Both the position numbers and the translations under genes were made by a program. Under the pieces are notes generated by a model, which saw nothing but the letters and a program-made list of their open reading frames with translations, made no database searches and was not told the DNA's origin. From the NCBI RefSeq assembly GCF_003724155.1, contig NZ_RJJQ01000003.1:62001-126000 (forward strand): DNA of 64,000 nt. Direction: 5' to 3'. Source of the DNA: Flexivirga caeni. GTDB taxonomy: Bacteria > Actinomycetota > Actinomycetes > Actinomycetales > Dermatophilaceae. Positions 54,717 to 62,530 of this stretch are shown here, one piece after another. The stretch's first letter is position 1; the number at the start of each line of letters is the position of its first letter.

Positions 54717-54737
54717 GTCCCGGGTCCCCGGAGCACA

Positions 54738-54775
54738 GGGGTATGTCGTGAGCTCTGCTCGCGGCATACCCCTTT
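54738..54775 (+). terminator. Intrinsic terminator after the KH-domain gene
   Basis: GGGGTATGTCGTGAGC (54738-54753) pairs with GCTCGCGGCATACCCC (54757-54772) with two mismatches, then TTT. It marks the end of the rpsP transcript before the amino-sugar cluster. Confidence 0.7.
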
Positions 54776-54899
54776 CGGCATACTGCGGCGGGTTCTGGCC
54801 GGAAGCCGCTCCATGTCCAATGCGCGAAGGTGACTCGACAACTGCTGGTAATTGACGCAAACTTCGTGTCAGGAATCAGTAATCGTCAAGGAGCTTGCG

Positions 54900-55691
54900 G
54901 TGCGCAAACATGAGCGGTTCAACGCGATCCTGGAGCGCATCGGCGCCGACGGCAGCATCGATGTCGAGCAGCTTGTGTCCGAGTTCGGGGTGTCGCCGGC
55001 CACCGCCCGGCGCGACCTCGACGAGCTGGCCGACCAGCAGCTGATCTCCCGCACGCGCGGCGGCGCGGTCGCCGGGTCGGTGAGTTACGACCTGCCGCTG
55101 CGCTACAAGAACGCACGGCAGTCGGACCAGAAGCGGCGCATCGCCGACCGCGCCGCGCAGCTGATCGAGCCGCGCTCGGTGGTCGGCTTCAACGGCGGCA
55201 CCACCACGACCGAAGTCGCCCGCAGCCTCGCCTCGCGGGCCGACCTCGCCGAAGGGGAGACCGGAGCGCTCACCTCGCTGACCGTCGTCACCAATGCGCT
55301 CAACATCGCCAGTGACCTGGCGGTCCGGCCGCAGCTGAAGGTCGTGGTCATCGGCGGGGTCATCCGGCCGCAAAGCTTTGAGCTGGTAGGGCATTTCGCG
55401 CGTCCCGTCATCGAGGCGATGACGATCGACCTGCTCTTCATCGGGGTTGATGCGGTCTCCGCGGAGTACGGCGCCGCCACCCGCCACGACGATGAGGGCG
55501 AGATCAACCAGGAGATGGCCGGCCGCTCGCAGCAGGTCTGCGTCGTGGCTGATGCCTCCAAGCTCGGCAACCGGGCGTTCTGCATGATCTGCCCACCCGC
55601 CCGCATCGACATGCTGCTCACCGACGACTCCGCCGACCCCGCGGTGTTGCGCGACTTCGAGGCCGCCGGCATCGAGGTGCTGCTCGCTTGA
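54900..55691 (+). CDS. DeoR-family sugar-phosphate-responsive repressor (AgaR-like)
   Basis: This 263-residue regulator has a DeoR helix-turn-helix (VEQLVSEFGVSPATARRDLD, ISRTRGGAV) and a C-terminal sugar-phosphate-binding domain (VGFNGGTTTTEVAR, FIGVDAVSAEYG). GTG 54900 has an SD (AAGGAG, 6 bases). It is the likely repressor of the amino-sugar genes that follow on the opposite strand, responding to a pathway phosphate. Confidence 0.9.
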   Translation: MRKHERFNAILERIGADGSIDVEQLVSEFGVSPATARRDLDELADQQLISRTRGGAVAGSVSYDLPLRYKNARQSDQKRRIADRAAQLIEPRSVVGFNGGTTTTEVARSLASRADLAEGETGALTSLTVVTNALNIASDLAVRPQLKVVVIGGVIRPQSFELVGHFARPVIEAMTIDLLFIGVDAVSAEYGAATRHDDEGEINQEMAGRSQQVCVVADASKLGNRAFCMICPPARIDMLLTDDSADPAVLRDFEAAGIEVLLA

Positions 55692-55710
55692 CGGGGTTAT
55701 GCGGGGGCCT

Positions 55711-55866
55711 GGGGGTGTCCCGAAGGCGCGACCGTCGAGCTTTGGGGACGGGAAACCGGGGTGGGGGTGTCCCGAAGGCGCGACGGTCGAGCTTTGGGGA
55801 CGGGAAACCGGGGTGGGGGTGTCCCGAAGGCGCGACGGTCGAGCCTTTGGGACGGGAAACCGGGGT
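55711..55866. repeat. 52-bp tandem repeat, locus B (three copies; also at 48687)
   Basis: The word GGGGGTGTCC starts at 55711, 55763 and 55815, an exact 52-bp period. Units also carry CCGAAGGCGCGAC, GTCGAG, and GGGACGGGAAACCGGGG. Two further copies occur at 48687-48800. Between the regulator and the aldolase gene, whose stop codon is 5 bp past the array. Confidence 0.85.
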
Positions 55867-55870
55867 GGGC

Positions 55871-56707
55871 TCAGACGAGGCGCAGCAGCCGCTCGACCTC
55901 GGCGGCGATGGCGTCTCGCCCGGCCGCGAGGTAGGGGCGCGGGTCGACCTTGTCGGTGCCCGCGAGGGTCTCGCGGACGGCCCCGGTGAAGGCGATGTTG
56001 AGCGCCGTGCCGACGTTGATCTTGGTCATCCCGGCGCCGACCGCGGCCCGCAACTCCTCGTCGGGGACGCCGGATGAGCCGTGCAGCACCAGCGGCACTG
56101 CCGCGGCGACGCGCAAGCGCTCGATCAGGTCGCGATCGAGGGTCGCGGTCTTGTGGGTCATTGCGTGACTGCTGCCCACGGCAACGGCGAGCGCGTCGAC
56201 TCCGGTCGCGGCGGCGTATGCCGCGGCCTCCGCCGGGTCGGTGCGCACTCCTGCAGCATGCGCACTGGCCGGTGCATCCGGTTTGCCGCCGACATACCCG
56301 AGTTCGGCCTCGACATACAGGCCGAGCTTGTGCGCCTGCCGGGTGACGTCCGCTGTCGCGTCGACGTTTTCGGCATACGGCAGCGCACCGGCGTCGAACA
56401 TCACCGAGCTGGCGCCGAGTTCGGCGGCACGCAGCGCAAGGGCTGCGTCGGTGATGTGGTCGAGGTGCACCGCGAGGGGTATGGCGCACGCCCGCGCCAC
56501 CGCAACCGTTGCCGCGAGAATCGCGTCCGGGCCGTGGTGGAAGGCGATCGTGTTGTGGCTGACCTGCAGGATGCACGGCATGCCTGCCGCTGCCGTCCCG
56601 GCGGCGATCGCCTCGGCGTGCTCCACCGTCACGACGTTGAACGCGAAGACCGGCATGTGCGAATCCTGCGCTGTGGCAACGAGATCTGCTGTGCTGGCGA
56701 GTGTCAT
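55871..56707 (-). CDS. Class II ketose-bisphosphate aldolase (GatY/AgaY/FbaA family)
   Basis: This 278-residue zinc aldolase has metal-ligand motifs HLDH (catalytic Asp and His), GSSHAM and LHGSSG in the family order. Members split fructose- or tagatose-1,6-bisphosphate to DHAP and glyceraldehyde-3-phosphate. In this cluster tagatose-1,6-bisphosphate is the likely substrate. The start overlaps the kinase stop by 4 nt; the four minus-strand genes are all coupled this way. Confidence 0.87.
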   Translation of the reverse strand: MTLASTADLVATAQDSHMPVFAFNVVTVEHAEAIAAGTAAAGMPCILQVSHNTIAFHHGPDAILAATVAVARACAIPLAVHLDHITDAALALRAAELGASSVMFDAGALPYAENVDATADVTRQAHKLGLYVEAELGYVGGKPDAPASAHAAGVRTDPAEAAAYAAATGVDALAVAVGSSHAMTHKTATLDRDLIERLRVAAAVPLVLHGSSGVPDEELRAAVGAGMTKINVGTALNIAFTGAVRETLAGTDKVDPRPYLAAGRDAIAAEVERLLRLV

Positions 56708-57633
56708 GCGGGAAGCTCCTGAACGATGGTGCGGGTTTCGTGATCGGTGGCGACGCCGGGGTCGATCGCGCCCGCGGTGGGTATGGCGACCGCGGCGGCC
56801 GCCCAGGCAGAGGCGCGACGCAATCGTGCCGGCCAGTCCAGGCCCGCCGCCATTGCCGCCGCGAGACCCGCAGTGAACGCGTCGCCGGCGCCCGTCGGAT
56901 TGCCGTCGACGGTGCCTGCCGGGGTGCTGGCAAAGCGGCCCTGACCGGTGCGCGCGGCGACTCCGTGCGCACCGCGAGTGATGACGATTTCCTTCGCGCC
57001 GAGTGCGTGGAGTTCCTCTGCGGCGGCGAAAACCCCCTCGGCAGAGTCAGTTTCGATGCCGGTGGTCGAGGCGGCCTCGTGCTCGTTGATCTTCACGACG
57101 TCGGGCGCGTCGTGCAGCGCCTCGATCAGTGCGGAACCGTCACAGTCCAGGATGACCCGCGTGCCTGCGGCGTGTGCGAGGCCGATCAGCCGGCCGTATG
57201 CGTCGCCCGGCACGCCACCGGGCAGGCTGCCGGACATGGTCACTACGTCTGCCTCGTGCGCAAGATCGGCGAATGATGTTGTGAATGCTGTCCATTCGGC
57301 ATTGGTAAGCACAGGACCGGGCTCCAGCAGGACCGTCGCGTCGTCGGCGTCGACCACGGCGACCGTCTGCCGGGTGGCGCCCGCGATGGGGGTGAACCGG
57401 TGGCCGATGCCCGCGCTGTCCAGCCCGGCGGTCAGGTCGGTGCCGGCGCTGCCACCGGCCGGCCCGGTAACGATCGCCGCGACACCCTGCTGGTGCAGCA
57501 CGGAGGCCACGTTCACGCCCTTGCCGCCGGCACGTCGCTGCACCGAGCGCACTCGCACCGACGTGCCCGGTCGCAGCGCGGTGACGGCGTAGGTCACATC
57601 GAGCGCCGGGTTGAGACAGACCGCGAGGATCAC
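56704..57633 (-). CDS. PfkB-family kinase (tagatose-6-phosphate / 1-phosphofructokinase type)
   Basis: This 309-residue PfkB kinase has the N-terminal LNPALDVTY motif of 1-phosphofructokinase-type enzymes, AGGKGVNVASVL, and the C-terminal anion-hole GAGDAF. It probably phosphorylates tagatose-6-phosphate to the bisphosphate consumed by the adjacent aldolase; fructose-1-phosphate kinase is an alternative. GTG 57633 overlaps the ROK gene stop (GTGA); a longer frame to 57870 is not credible. Confidence 0.88.
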   Translation of the reverse strand: MILAVCLNPALDVTYAVTALRPGTSVRVRSVQRRAGGKGVNVASVLHQQGVAAIVTGPAGGSAGTDLTAGLDSAGIGHRFTPIAGATRQTVAVVDADDATVLLEPGPVLTNAEWTAFTTSFADLAHEADVVTMSGSLPGGVPGDAYGRLIGLAHAAGTRVILDCDGSALIEALHDAPDVVKINEHEAASTTGIETDSAEGVFAAAEELHALGAKEIVITRGAHGVAARTGQGRFASTPAGTVDGNPTGAGDAFTAGLAAAMAAGLDWPARLRRASAWAAAAVAIPTAGAIDPGVATDHETRTIVQELPA

Positions 57634-58541
57634 GACAGCTCCCGTGCGAGGATCCCGGCGCCGAGCAGGCCGGCGCGAGCGCCCAGTGGCGACGCGACGA
57701 GGTCCGGCGCGGCGCGCCACGGCATACCGGCGGCCACCGCGTCCTTCGTCGGTATGACGAGGGCGTCGCCCGCCTGGGCCAGCCCGCCCGCGAGCACGAT
57801 CCGGGCCGGGTCGGTGAGCAGCGTGCCGCACACGAGGGCACGGGCGAGTGTGCCGGTGGCCTGTTGCCATACCGCGGCCGCATCGGGGTCAGTGCCGAGA
57901 CGGGCCACGACCTCGGCAGCGTCGAGCGGGCGACCGGTGCGTTCGGCATACAGGCGGGCGACACCACGCGCCGAGGAGAACATCTCGGTGCAGCCGAAAG
58001 CGCCGCAGCCGCAACGGACTCCAGGATCGCCGACCGGGATGTGCCCGATCTCCCCGGGGGTGCCGGTCGCGCCGCGCACGACCCGCCCGCCGGACACGAC
58101 GACGGAGGCGACGCCGGTGCCGAGGACCGCGATCAGTGCGTCGGCGACGCCCACCGCGGCGCCCAGCGCCAGCTCGGCCAGCCCGGCGGCATGCACGTCG
58201 TGGCCGATGGCGGTCGGCAGGCCGGTGGACGAGGTCACCAGATCGCGCAGCGGGGCGTTCCGCCAGCCGATGTTGGTCGCGTAGCGGGCGATGCCGGCGT
58301 CCGGATCGACGACACCGGGCACGACCACGCCCACGGCCCGCACGGGTGAGCCGGCATCGCTCGCCGCGGCGACCCGGTCGGCCGCAAGGTCGCGCAGCGC
58401 GCCGATCACGGCGTCCGGGCCGTCCGCGAACGGCGTCGGCACGACCCGGCGCAGGGCCTCGGTGCCGTCGGGGTCGAGCACTGCCGCCTTGATCGAGGTG
58501 CCGCCGACGTCGACGGCGAGCACCGGGCCGGAGCGGGTCAC
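57630..58541 (-). CDS. ROK-family sugar kinase
   Basis: This 303-residue protein has the ASKHA ATPase phosphate motif AVDVGGTSIKAA, the ROK zinc site CGCGAFGCTEM, and GEIGHIPV. It lacks an N-terminal HTH, so it is a kinase, not a repressor. The cluster suggests it phosphorylates an imported amino sugar (GalNAc or GlcNAc). It overlaps both neighbours by 4 nt. Confidence 0.88.
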   Translation of the reverse strand: MTRSGPVLAVDVGGTSIKAAVLDPDGTEALRRVVPTPFADGPDAVIGALRDLAADRVAAASDAGSPVRAVGVVVPGVVDPDAGIARYATNIGWRNAPLRDLVTSSTGLPTAIGHDVHAAGLAELALGAAVGVADALIAVLGTGVASVVVSGGRVVRGATGTPGEIGHIPVGDPGVRCGCGAFGCTEMFSSARGVARLYAERTGRPLDAAEVVARLGTDPDAAAVWQQATGTLARALVCGTLLTDPARIVLAGGLAQAGDALVIPTKDAVAAGMPWRAAPDLVASPLGARAGLLGAGILARELS

Positions 58542-59428
58542 TGGTCGGCGAGCACGACCGAGCGAGTCAGCGCCCGCGGCTCGTCGGGGTTCTTGCCGGC
58601 GGCCTCGGCGATGGCGACGGCGACGCGCTGTGCAGTGGTCAGGCTTGCCATCGGGTCACCGGCGCTGCGCACCAGCAGTGCTCCGGTCGCCGCGACCTGG
58701 TCGGCCAGCCCGTCGGGGACATCGCCGAAAACCCAGACGACAGAACGACTGTCGACGATGCTGATCGGCCCGTGGCGGAACTCCATCGCCGGGTAGGACT
58801 CGGTCCAGGTCTGGGATGCCTCGCGCAGTTTGAGTGCGGCCTCGTTGGCCAGGCCGACCGTCCAGCCGTCGCCGAGGAAGGTGAACTGGGTCGCGTCGAC
58901 CCACTCGGCGGCCAGCGGGGCCGCGAGTTCGGCGCGGGCGTCGGCGATCGCGCCGGACAGGTCTTCGCCGAGCGCCGCGCGCCACCAGGCCAGCACCGAG
59001 GTCGCGAAGCGCGTCTGCACGACTGATTGCTCGTCGGCGAAGCCGAGCAGCACGTGGTGGGTCGCGAGCGGCACCACCGGGTGCTCCGCCTCGGTCGTGA
59101 TCACCGTCGTCCGCTGTCCCGTGCCCAGGCGCCCGAGCAGGTCGATCACCTCGGTCGTGGTGCCGGAGCGGGTGATCGCGACGACCAGGTCGTAGCTGCG
59201 GCCGACCGGAAACTGCGAGGCGGCAAAGGCATCGGTCTCACCGAGACCCGCCTGCTCGCGGAGCACTGCCGCCGACTGCGCCATGAACCACGAGGTGCCG
59301 CAGCCCACGATCGCCACCCGTTCACCCGTCGCGGGCATTGCCGCGCGGGATTCGTCGGTCGCAGCGACGGCCGCGGCGCGTTCCCAGACCTCGGGCTGGC
59401 TGGTGATCTCGGCGGCGACATGCGACAC
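58538..59428 (-). CDS. agaS: SIS-domain sugar isomerase/deaminase (AgaS-like)
   Basis: This 296-residue protein has two SIS domains: GCGTSWFMAQSAA, ITRSGTTTEV, and EFRHGPISIVD in the second. The AgaS/GlmS-isomerase-like family removes ammonia from galactosamine-6-phosphate or glucosamine-6-phosphate. GTG 59428 has an SD (AAGGAG, 6 bases) and is preferred to a start at 59467. First gene of the minus-strand operon. No classic NagB is in the window, so this is the expected deaminase step. Confidence 0.85.
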   Translation of the reverse strand: MSHVAAEITSQPEVWERAAAVAATDESRAAMPATGERVAIVGCGTSWFMAQSAAVLREQAGLGETDAFAASQFPVGRSYDLVVAITRSGTTTEVIDLLGRLGTGQRTTVITTEAEHPVVPLATHHVLLGFADEQSVVQTRFATSVLAWWRAALGEDLSGAIADARAELAAPLAAEWVDATQFTFLGDGWTVGLANEAALKLREASQTWTESYPAMEFRHGPISIVDSRSVVWVFGDVPDGLADQVAATGALLVRSAGDPMASLTTAQRVAVAIAEAAGKNPDEPRALTRSVVLADQ

Positions 59429-59600
59429 GGTGGGCTCCTTCGGCGACGTGGTGCAGGGTTGGACCATCGAATGACGGTTTGTGCGTGATTAATCGCAGTT
59501 TAATGCACCTTCATTCATAAATCTGCGGGTTCGGGTCGTTCGGCGGGGCAGGCGCGGCGCGGTGTGCCCAGCGGATGAGCGGTGGTGTTCGATTGGTGCC
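59429..59600. promoter_or_regulatory. Divergent control region between agaS and nagA
   Basis: An AT-rich tract at about 59478-59523 includes GTGCGTGATTAATCGCAG and CATTCATAAAT, distinct from the GC-rich surroundings. The words resemble (in reverse) GCGTCAATTACC upstream of the DeoR-type gene at about 54850, so both may be sites for that repressor. Only weak similarity by eye. Confidence 0.4.
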
Positions 59601-60710
59601 ATGACCGACATGGTGCTGACCGATGCGCGTGTGCTGACCGCGGACGGCGTGGTGGGCGGATCCCTGACGATCGCCGGCGGGCTGATCACCGGAGTCGTCA
59701 CTGATGCGGCCGGCGGAGAGTCACTGGGCGGCCGGCTCGTCGTGCCGGGGTATGTCGACATCCACGTGCATGGCGGCGGCGGACACGACATGACCACGTC
59801 CGCGCAGGACATGGCCGACGCCGTGCGGTTCCATCGTAGGCACGGCACGACCACCACGCTGGTGTCGCTGGTGACCGCTCCGATCGACGCCTTGTGCCGG
59901 CAGCTTGCGTGGGCGGCGGAACTGGCCGACGCCGGGGAGGTCGCCGGGGCGCACCTCGAAGGCCCGTTCCTGTCCCACGTGCGCTGCGGCGCCCAGAATC
60001 CTGACCACCTGCTCGAGCCGGACCCGGGAGCGTTCGGCCGGATGCTCGACGCCGCGCGCGGGCACTTGAAGGTCATCACTGTTGCCCCCGAGCTGCCGGG
60101 CGCGCTGGAGCTGATCGACGCGGCAGTGCAGGCCGGGGTGATCGCGGCGGTCGGGCACACCGACGCGTCATACGAGCAGTCGATCGCGGCCTTCGACCGA
60201 GGGGCGACCCTGGCGACCCACTTGTTCAACGGGATGCGGCCGATCCACCATCGTGAACCCGGTCCCGTGCTCGCCAGTCTGGACGCCGGCGTGCCCTGCG
60301 AGACCATCAACGACGGCATCCACCTGCACCCCGCCGTGCTGCGCGAGGTGCTCGCACGCGGCACCGACCGGCTGGTGCTGATCACCGACGCGATCGACGC
60401 CGCGGGCGCGGGTGACGGCGAATACGTGCTCGGCGGCCAGCGGGTCTTCGTGCAGGACGGTGCGGCGCGGCTGGCGAGTGGCTCGCTGGCGGGCAGTTCG
60501 CTGACGATGGACAGCGCGTTCGCGCGGGCCGTCCGCAATGGGGTGCCGTTGCCGGTCGCGTCCGCGGCGGCGTCGGCCAACCCCGCGCGCGTCCTCGGCC
60601 TGACCGATCGCGGCGTCATCGCGCCGGGCACGCGAGCCGACCTCGTCGTGCTCGAGGAGAACCACGAGGTGCACCGGGTGATGCGCGGCGGGGCATGGGT
60701 GCAGTCGTGA
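59601..60710 (+). CDS. nagA: N-acetylglucosamine/galactosamine-6-phosphate deacetylase
   Basis: This 369-residue amidohydrolase removes acetate from amino-sugar phosphates. Metal motifs are present: [31 protein letters not shown], and the catalytic Asp in [11 protein letters not shown] 59601. It is divergent from the agaS operon and its end overlaps rimM by 4 nt (GTGA), so rimM and trmD may now be expressed from its promoter. Confidence 0.93.
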   Translation: MTDMVLTDARVLTADGVVGGSLTIAGGLITGVVTDAAGGESLGGRLVVPGYVDIHVHGGGGHDMTTSAQDMADAVRFHRRHGTTTTLVSLVTAPIDALCRQLAWAAELADAGEVAGAHLEGPFLSHVRCGAQNPDHLLEPDPGAFGRMLDAARGHLKVITVAPELPGALELIDAAVQAGVIAAVGHTDASYEQSIAAFDRGATLATHLFNGMRPIHHREPGPVLASLDAGVPCETINDGIHLHPAVLREVLARGTDRLVLITDAIDAAGAGDGEYVLGGQRVFVQDGAARLASGSLAGSSLTMDSAFARAVRNGVPLPVASAAASANPARVLGLTDRGVIAPGTRADLVVLEENHEVHRVMRGGAWVQS

Positions 60711-61219
60711 GCGACGAAGTGGTGGTCGCCCGCATCGGCAAACCGCACGGACTCAAGGGCGAGGTCACCGTGCGGCTGCACACCGATGCACCCGACGACC
60801 GATTTGTCATCGGTGCGTCGTTCGCCACCGAGCCTGCGGCGGCCGGACCGTTGACACTGCGAACCCACCGTGTGCACAACGGGATTCACCTGCTCAGCTT
60901 CGAGGAAGCAACCGATCGCACCGGTGCGGAGGCGCTGCGGGGGACGCAGTTGCTCGTCGCTGCGGGCGACAAGGCCGAGGACGACGCCTGGTATGCCGAG
61001 GAGCTCGTCGGGCTCGCGGTGGTCGACCTCGCGGGCGCCGTGCTCGGCACCGTGGTGGAGCTGCACGACCGTCCCGCACAGGACCTGCTGGAGGTGCGGC
61101 TGGGCGACGGGCAGACGGCATACGTGCCCTTCGTGGAGCAGATCGTGCCGGAGGTCGACGTCGAGGGCGGCCGGATCGTCGTCGATGCCCCGCCCGGGCT
61201 GCTGGACCTGGCGGAATGA
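60707..61219 (+). CDS. rimM: 16S rRNA-processing protein RimM
   Basis: This protein of about 170 residues assists 30S assembly near S19. It has the N-terminal RimM domain ([20 protein letters not shown]) and the PRC-barrel C-terminal half ([26 protein letters not shown]). GTG 60707, overlapping nagA by 4 nt, is preferred; ATG 60695 is possible. The stop overlaps trmD. Confidence 0.94.
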   Translation: MSDEVVVARIGKPHGLKGEVTVRLHTDAPDDRFVIGASFATEPAAAGPLTLRTHRVHNGIHLLSFEEATDRTGAEALRGTQLLVAAGDKAEDDAWYAEELVGLAVVDLAGAVLGTVVELHDRPAQDLLEVRLGDGQTAYVPFVEQIVPEVDVEGGRIVVDAPPGLLDLAE

Positions 61220-62415
61220 CGATGCGCCTCGACGTCGTCTCGATCTTTCCCGCCTACCTTGCGCCGCTGGACCTGTCGCTCATCGGGAAGGCGCGCCGCG
61301 ACGGCTTGCTCGACGTGCGGGTGCACGATTTGCGGGACTTCACGCACGACCGGCACCGCACGGTCGACGACACGCCGTATGGCGGTGGCGCCGGCATGGT
61401 GATGAAGCCCGAACCGTGGGCTGCGGCGCTGGACAGCATTGCCGGACAAGCGGATTCGCGACCGACGCTGATCATCCCCGGGCCCGGCGGGCAGCGCTTC
61501 GATCAGCAGATGGCGCGTGAGCTCGCGGGCCGCAGTCACCTGGTCTTCGCCTGCGGACGCTACGAGGGCATCGACGAGCGGGTCTATCAGCGCGCGGCCA
61601 GGGACTTCGACGTGCGCATCGTGTCGCTCGGCGACTACGTGCTCAATGGCGGTGAGGTCGCGGCGCTCGCGATCATCGAGGCCGTTGCCCGGCTGCTGCC
61701 CGGGGTGATCGGGAACGCCGCCTCACTGGTCGAGGAGTCGCACGAGGACGGTCTGCTCGAATATCCGGTCTACACCAAACCCGATCATTGGCAAGGGCAT
61801 TCGGTGCCGGAGGTGCTGCTGTCGGGTGACCACGGCCGGATCGCGGCGTGGCGGCACGAGCAGCGGCTGCAGCGCACCGCAGCACGCCGGCCCGATCTGC
61901 TGCCCCGCCCGGCGGCCGCGAGCGCGGGGGAGCTGAACATCGTCGTTGCGACTCCGGCGGACGTCGGCGAACTGCTCACCATGACGCATGCCTGCTGGCT
62001 GGCCGAAGGCATCGTCAACAGGTCACTCGACATCCCCGCCCAGCACGAGACGGTCGCCTCCCTGACGACTTCGCTGCGCGAATGGACGACGTATGTCGCG
62101 CGCATCGACGGGCGGCTCGTGGGCTCGGTGCGCGGACACCTCGGCGGCGGTCCGGGCGATGCGGGCAGCGGCGGCCCGGAGACCGACTGGCACATCGGGC
62201 GATTGATGGTCGCTCCCGATCTGCAGGGCCGCGGTTTCGGCCGGGCATTGCTGGAGTTCATCCAGCGGGCCGCGCCGGCGGGTGCCTCGTCATACAGCCT
62301 GATAGCCGGGGCGGCGAGCACTGACAACCTGCGGATGTATCGCAAGGCGGGCTTCCGGATCGTCGCCCGCGACGACCCGCCCGGCACGGTGCTCCTGGCC
62401 AAGCGCCGCCGCTAA
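61216..62415 (+). CDS. trmD: tRNA (guanine37-N1)-methyltransferase fused to a GNAT domain
   Basis: This 399-residue protein has TrmD (about 1-240): [25 protein letters not shown] and the knot motif [13 protein letters not shown]. The C-terminal 160 residues are a complete GNAT acetyltransferase ([51 protein letters not shown]). The domains are continuous in one frame with no stop or start between them. TrmD alone is usually 230-270 residues. The acetyltransferase acceptor is unknown. The start overlaps rimM by 4 nt. Confidence 0.93.
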   Translation: MTMRLDVVSIFPAYLAPLDLSLIGKARRDGLLDVRVHDLRDFTHDRHRTVDDTPYGGGAGMVMKPEPWAAALDSIAGQADSRPTLIIPGPGGQRFDQQMARELAGRSHLVFACGRYEGIDERVYQRAARDFDVRIVSLGDYVLNGGEVAALAIIEAVARLLPGVIGNAASLVEESHEDGLLEYPVYTKPDHWQGHSVPEVLLSGDHGRIAAWRHEQRLQRTAARRPDLLPRPAAASAGELNIVVATPADVGELLTMTHACWLAEGIVNRSLDIPAQHETVASLTTSLREWTTYVARIDGRLVGSVRGHLGGGPGDAGSGGPETDWHIGRLMVAPDLQGRGFGRALLEFIQRAAPAGASSYSLIAGAASTDNLRMYRKAGFRIVARDDPPGTVLLAKRRR

Positions 62416-62438
62416 CTGATCGAGAGGTACACAAAGTC

Positions 62439-62503
62439 ATCGAGCGGCCCAGGAATTCGGGCTGATCTTGTGTGCCTGTCATGGCGTTTCTGTGCCGCTC
62501 GAT
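62439..62503. terminator. Inverted repeat between trmD and the DUF5107 gene
   Basis: ATCGAGCGGC (62439-62448) is a perfect complement of GCCGCTCGAT (62494-62503), with further partial pairing inside (ACACAAAG with CTTGTGT). Placed between converging genes, so probably a shared terminator. Confidence 0.45.
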
Positions 62504-62530
62504 CGTGGGGCGGGGCGTGTCGTGTAGTTG

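Noticed and set aside
54876-56972. 698-codon minus frame crossing the DeoR gene, the 52-bp repeats and the aldolase
   Set aside because: Crosses well-supported genes on both strands and a repeat array; no recognisable domain.
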